Assembly (NCBI GenBank): GCA_963969495.1
Contig: OZ018326.1
Span: 5,213,669-5,277,668, forward strand
Direction of reading: 5' to 3'
Source: Ceratothoa steindachneri
Lineage: Eukaryota > Arthropoda > Malacostraca > Isopoda > Cymothoidae
Length of the DNA: 64,000 bases
This document shows positions 57,830 through 64,000 of the stretch, piece after piece (position 1 is the stretch's first letter; the number at the start of each line of letters is the position of its first letter). A model generated the notes under the pieces. The model had not been told where the DNA came from, made no database searches, and was given only the letters and a program-made list of their open reading frames with translations. Both the position numbers and the translations under genes were made by a program.

Positions 57830-59075
57830 ATGAAAGAGAGAGAGGATTATAGGTGGCCAGTAGTAGAAGAAATGGATACTCAGATAAGTACATATATAAA
57901 AAAATGTGAAAACATTTATAACATACATAGATTTACATATCTACATGCATATTGTGAGTCGGCTCTAAAACTTCCCCACAGGACTTTTAGTAGTCTGCCC
58001 GAGTTCTACAATCATATGATTCACTTCAAGATCTTGACACGCCTGAGGAAGAACCACCAGATTCTCCTATACGGGAAGAATACGTAATGGATTCTAAGAA
58101 AAATAAGCCACGCTTGGCTAATCCAGAAGAGTTGAAGGATACAGTTAGAGACCTAGAATTGTCAAAGGAAAAGGCAGTCGTTTGGGGATGCAGAATCCAT
58201 CGCCATAATCTTCAAATAGAAAGTATTAAAATTTCCATTTTCTCTTCGCGCCATTTTTTTCTGTGTTTTATAAGCAAGAAAATAATATTAAACTTTCTTT
58301 TCTGTACTGATTTCAACGCACTTATGCAAAATTTATGACATGACCACGTAGCTAATGAATGGAGATTGTTTATGAAACTCAAGCAATGATAGCCTTAAAG
58401 CTGTGTTCCCACATAGTGGTAACAAAAACCTCCATATCAATTGTTGGTATGAAAGAATTTTAGGAATCGATGAAACTCATTCTGAAAGGAATATATTTCT
58501 CAGTTGAGAAGTAGAATATTTCTCTTGATTTAAAGGTGAATTCCCTCCTCCTAAGAATCCAGCTAAGATATACCAAAACAAGTGTTTCTCTTGCCTATGT
58601 AAACACTGCGATTACAGCTCTCATTAGACTGTAAAAGAATGGCCTAAAGGAGATGAGAACATAGTTGGTCAGTACAATGCACATCATATGCCACGAATAG
58701 AGCTGCAAAAGCTCTTCCTTAAGCCCTTAAAATTAAACTCGACTTCATTAAAAACTTTGTAAATGAGATTATTGGCTTCCAATTCCTATGAGAACAAATT
58801 GATGCCGAGAAACTGATGTTTGATAGCAAATTCAGAGGTAAACTGAATTCATTTGAATTGGATGTATGGCTTGTACAGAAATTTCTTGGAAATCATAGAG
58901 CTTAAAACTATCCCGATGGGCATGGTGAGAAGTTACGCTAGGATATAGCTAAGATAAAATCGAGGTATCAGAGCCGGTTCAACCTAACCATGATGGATGA
59001 TTGCTGGTGGTTTCTCTAACGGGAGTCCATACGACGCATAACCGAAGAGCAAGTGTCTCAAACATTTCCTAGCTG
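57830..59075 (+). pseudogene. Unnamed repeat-encoded protein family (copy A), degraded
   Basis: 58087-58200 reads KPRLANPEELKDTVRDLELS and KEKAVVWGCRI. 58345-58440 reads ANEWRLFMK, then LKAVFPHSGNKN. 58700-59020 reads LKPLKLKLDFIKNFVNEI in part, KLNSFELDVWLVQKFLGNHR, then DIAKIKSRYQSRFN and MMDDCWWF. The blocks occur in the same order as in copy B at 62451-63640 on the other strand and in unnamed proteins common in arthropod and cnidarian genomes, which I take to be transposon-derived. The aspartate of the usual EWRLFID block is not present here (MK). Many stops; internal parts missing. Confidence 0.6.
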
Positions 59076-59079
59076 AGAA

Positions 59080-61600
59080 TATAAAAATATAATGTGATAT
59101 TCTTCTAATATAAATATATTCTGTAATATTATATCATACTATTTGCCTTGAGCATAAATATACTATATACATTACTAATAAACTAATAATATAATAATTA
59201 TTTATCTTGAAACTAAATATGCTATTAATATATATTTAGGCGTATAATTCCGTTTTTTTTCATTCGAAAAAAGCCGATTGAAAGGATATTTCATTTGAAC
59301 ATTGACATGAAAAGGAATTGTTTGAAAATACGCGGAGAGTTGTGCCAAGATTTTTTCTCAGGAACTCTGCTGTGAAATCTAGCATTACTTCAGATATAAA
59401 AGAAATGCTATACTCTAATTTAAACAGCAATTTCAAATGCTTAAATGATAGAAACCAACGAAGATAGCAGACAATTTAAATCAAATCTTCAAATACTCAT
59501 TTCACCACTGTAATATTACAACTAAAGAAAGTTGAATTATTGCATGAACAAAGTACACCACAAAAATAACTAACTGCAAACCTGGTGAAGAATAAAGAAA
59601 ATACAAGGGGATTCTAAAGGTTAGACAGCATTTCGCAATCTGATAACTTTGCTAATTCTCGAGAAATTGACCTCAAGATTTACCAACATGTTTGAAATTA
59701 CACCAAATCTTTATCTTAATATTATTTTTTATCGTTTCAGCTATAAAAATTGCAATCACTGGAAAATAAAAGCCGAACAAATTCGAACAAGTCTGTGCAG
59801 CTTCATTGGTGAGAAAATTCTTTAAAAATGACCTTGCATGTTTGGATATGCCGCGAAAATTCAAAGAGAAATGCTGTCTATGCAGGCAAAATGTTCTTAA
59901 AACCTCTAGCAAACTGCCCCTTTGAACAATCCAATGAGTCCAAATTAATCTATAAGAACGAATAAGCTCCTCCTTCATCAATTACGCACCACCTTATTGG
60001 CTACCAAAACTAGTGATAACCAGCGCAGACAAATACCACACCCAAAATTATAACTGGATATGCACAAACAGCCCGCAACTCACACTTACACGCAGAACAC
60101 TTCAGTTAAGCACTAAAAAATCTCATCCAAACCGTCACCTTAGACCAAAACTATCACCAACCAGACTCAAAGAAACTATACTCATAATTGTTTGTACCAG
60201 CATGTGTGGAATTACTTTCTCGTTCCAACCTAAACCACATCCAGTTTAACACATCTACTCTAACCTTCCATACAGAAACCGTAATATTTTTTGGTCAAAC
60301 AAACGGCTAAGATAAGTCAGTACAGGGGATAGACATAGTAATTTTAGTTCAACTTATATAAGGCCACTTTTCAACTCTGCTAAAATGAGATCAAAAACCT
60401 TGGCACATTACTTCAACTGACCAAGATTGATCCCTTCATAGAGTGAACTCAGGACATGCATGGCAAATGGGGTGACGTTCCTGCTGGCACTCCACTCGCG
60501 TAGTGAAGGTTCGGAAAAAAGTTAAGTAAGAATATTACCAAATATAAAATGGATATTGCATCCTTTATATATATATACACTTTAGACACAAAATTTTAAT
60601 GAAAAACAAATTAAAATTTAGGTTAATATAATATTATATGATAATATTTCTTTTTAGTCTTTCAGTAAAAATTAATGTACAGTGGAAAACTATAGTTGAT
60701 CATTTTGATTACTAAAATATTGACTCAAATATTAGTTACATTGTAAGTGACCGCGTTACTTTAGTCACTTTATACTAATAGTTTAGAGAAAGAAACAAAG
60801 TGACAGTAATTTTGACTAATTTCTTACTCAAAATGACTAAAACAGTTATCGCTGCCTCGTTCATCCCTCATATATATACAAGTGGTTGCAAGTAAATCTA
60901 GTCTATTTTGGATCTAAATTTGTGCATATCTTGTCAATATCAATACAATACTAGCTCTCATCCTTAACCTGATGCAGTCAAACATCACATTATTTTCTCA
61001 GTCTCACTATCTTACTCACATATATTCTTTTGCAATTACTAGTACATTAATTTACTTCTTCAATAATATAACCTTGTGTGTTTTACTGTAAGTTACTAAA
61101 AGATTTGTGGTTTCCTTTGACTTTAGGTACTACTTTTAATGCTGGATTTGCTTCGCATTGGGAATAAAATTGCTCTGTGGACAAAATATAATGTTTACAA
61201 TTTCCCCCAAAATATTAATTCTATTTTATTAAATAATAAAAAATTATCTTAATCAGCACACCAAAACTATATGTTTTAGAGTTCATTCGTCTGAAACATA
61301 AATGAACATAAGAAACACATAATTGCTTCACGCTTGAAATCTCTAATTTTCAAAAATAACCTCCGTTTTCAATTGCACACGCTAACAACATAATCTATGC
61401 TACTTCTGAAAGGCTATACAGTGAAAAATCCACAGAGACAAATCCTTTTTACGGTCAACGCGCTGCTTGCGGATTAGCACCTTAAAAATCCCAAGGTGGT
61501 TTAAGGTTGTTAGAAAAAGTTATTTTCATTAGATTTACAAAGATGTGACGGTTATATATAGGCCTGTTGTGCAAATTTTATATATTGGTAAGATTCTTGT
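59080..61600. other. AT-rich, no recognisable gene
   Basis: The longest frames (59981-59673 minus, 60013-60249 plus) show no domain. Confidence 0.5.
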
Positions 61601-61601
61601 C

Positions 61602-62445
<844 letters not shown>

Positions 62446-62450
62446 TGACT

Positions 62451-63640
62451 TTATCCCCTTGGATCAATTAATGATATAATTATTACGAGATTGAGAAGAA
62501 TGAGACGTATCTGGGCAAAGGTTTGGAATTGAGGGACCCTATTTGGCATGATGTTTGTCCTTTTGCAGACCCATACAAGATATGTATTACATATAACGAA
62601 ATAGCACTCATCTAACTTGTGCTTGTACGTGGATATAGGATCCTCCCGTTGTAGAAACCAGCAGTAGTCAACCATCATGTTTTCGTTGAAGCTGCTTTGA
62701 TACCTGCTTTCTATCATTGCGATATCTCGGTGGAACCTTTCCACATGTTCGTCACTAATATCACCTGTACTAGATGGAAATAAATCTAGATGCGAATGCA
62801 AGAAATACATCTTAAGAGACATCCAATAACCCATTCATTGGTAGGACTTTAGCATGTTGTCCACTAGTTATTCATAGTTCTCAGCCTTATGATTACCAAG
62901 GAAGTTCTGCACTACATGGACAAATGAATCCCATGCTGCCAACTCAAGTGGAGTCAGTTTATTTCTGAACTCCCTGTCACGTATCAATTATCAGATCTCC
63001 GGCCCTACAAAAATGCCAGCTTTAAGTTTAGCATCGGTTTTATTTGCACTAAATTTCTCTTTGAGATACTGGAATCCATCAGAATCATGGGTCATTCATT
63101 GCTTTAACAAAATTCGTGATAAGGACAAGTTTGATATGAAATTGTTGAAGGTAGATCTTCCGGGGGATGTACCAAAGGAATGTGCTTCACACTGTATCGG
63201 CCAACTATGTGTTCTTGTCTTTCTGGCCACTTTTTGACAATTTAATAATTTCTGTCGTCACGGCTGTTCCATAAGCATAAGAAGCACATATACTTTGTAT
63301 ATCCTAGCTGCAATCCAAGAAGAAAAGAAATTACCTTTAGATCACCACAGATATTCCACTTATGATGCGAGTAATGAACACCTTCCAAAATAAATTTCAT
63401 TGAGTCATGTGTCTCTATCATCCAAACAATAAGTGCGACAAGAAATTAAAGTTTTTTTTGTTACCATTGTGTAGCAACATAGCTTGGAGGCAAGCGGTGC
63501 TTGCATTGATGAATAATCTCCATTCATCAGGTAAATGCTCGTTTTCTAGCTGATTCATGAGGCCATTAACATCAGTACAGAAACAAGCAGCATCTTCTTC
63601 TTTATGAGAGGCAGCTAAGGCCCATGGTGTTTACGGAAAT
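62451..63640 (-). pseudogene. Unnamed repeat-encoded protein family (copy B)
   Basis: From the N-terminal side (63625 downward): EEDAACFCTDVNGLMNQL, then DEWRLFINAS (Asn where the family usually has Asp) and LQAMLLHNGNKK. Then, in shifted frames, KWNICGDLK, LGLQLGYTKYMCFLCLWNSR, KKWPERQ, FHIKLVLITNFVKAMN and, after 62880, the open frame 62834-62451: MSLKMYFLHSHLDLFPSSTG, DISDEHVERFHRDIAMIESR, YQSSFNENMMVDYCWFLQRE. The Cys pair (CFLC), the GDLK Asp and DEHxERFHxDI resemble an RNase-H-like or zinc-binding transposase core; that is inference. Confidence 0.65.
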
Positions 63641-64000
63641 TAGATATTTTCGCACCGTCCTCTAGAAGATTCCATTGCTGTAGTTTGGAACCCAACAGTT
63701 ATGAGGTCTCCTTTGACAATGATAAATCCCTCTGTGGGGAAATCCCCGAGTGGAAGATCTTTAGCAGAAAGGACTAAAGTGGTAAGCCTACCCCCCCCCC
63801 AACCTTCCACAAGGGGTAGCCTCGAATCGAGTCCCCCGCGATTCACCTTTATGTGGGCTAAAATAGCTCTGCCAGAAGATTCGAGGCCCTTCGAGAGTAG
63901 AGCTGTTTCCTGCTAACCCCCAACTCCGGGGAGAGCCTCGGATACAAATAACGCTCGACTCCCCGGAAGACACGCAGAGTTAAGAAGTCTCGCAAGAACC
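63641..64000. other. GC-rich block of unknown nature at the window end
   Basis: Sharp composition change to GC-rich DNA with a C10 run near 63790-63800. Short overlapping frames on both strands have no recognised domain. May be the leader of a retroelement cut off by the window edge. Confidence 0.35.

Overview
The window reads as eukaryotic, AT-rich, repeat-dense nuclear DNA from an invertebrate, most likely an arthropod and possibly a crustacean. That guess rests only on the mix of elements: CR1-like, Jockey-like, Penelope-like, irritans-type mariner, piggyBac, hAT and Gypsy, plus very long (TA)n tracts. No sequence search was possible. I found no convincing single-copy host gene, rRNA or tRNA gene, and no prokaryotic operon or CRISPR array. 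Nearly every coding trace is a mobile-element relic with frameshifts, stops or lost catalytic residues.

Layout. 0-16 kb: a Jockey-like non-LTR relic (+), a hAT tail, a piggyBac relic (-), a degraded mariner (-), a non-LTR ORF1 scrap (-), a mariner deletion derivative with perfect 23-bp inverted repeats (11569-12500), a second mariner/Tc-like relic (+), and a 243-bp MITE-like repeat (14903-15145). 16.9-21.7 kb: an almost complete CR1-like retrotransposon (-). Its ORF1 carries a zinc cluster, a coiled coil and an SGNH esterase domain; its ORF2 carries endonuclease and reverse transcriptase. Only one stop and one frameshift are visible. 23.5-30 kb: a GC-rich unrecognised block, a second Jockey-like copy (-) invaded by a second mariner with the same internal deletion, a DIRS/Gypsy-type RT scrap (-), and a Penelope-like element whose 5' half is inverted. 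30-32.7 kb: a fold-back element with a tRNA-like loop inside (TA)n, then a second Penelope-like element.

33.3-44.8 kb is a nested stack. A non-LTR element (endonuclease half at 33.3-34.15 kb, RT half at 39.3-42.1 kb) is split by a 5.17-kb element (34155-39324), and its RT is split again by a hAT (about 40097-41158). A piggyBac element with a recognisable right end follows. The 5.17-kb element is the most interesting object here. Its ends match the 243-bp MITE-like repeat. Inside the ends lie GGT-rich minisatellites and iterated ATATTCGGTGTTT motifs on both sides. Between them is a minus-strand, apparently intron-containing gene for a protein with a D...D...D, RNase-H-like signature of a poorly characterised transposase-like family.

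45-64 kb is AT-rich with a degraded Gypsy-like LTR element (about 48.2-52.5 kb), a Tc1-like scrap, a truncated CR1 3' end carrying a perfect 25-bp snap-back, a third Penelope 3' end beside (TA)n, and two copies of an unnamed repeat-encoded protein family (58.1-59.1 kb + and 62.45-63.64 kb -).
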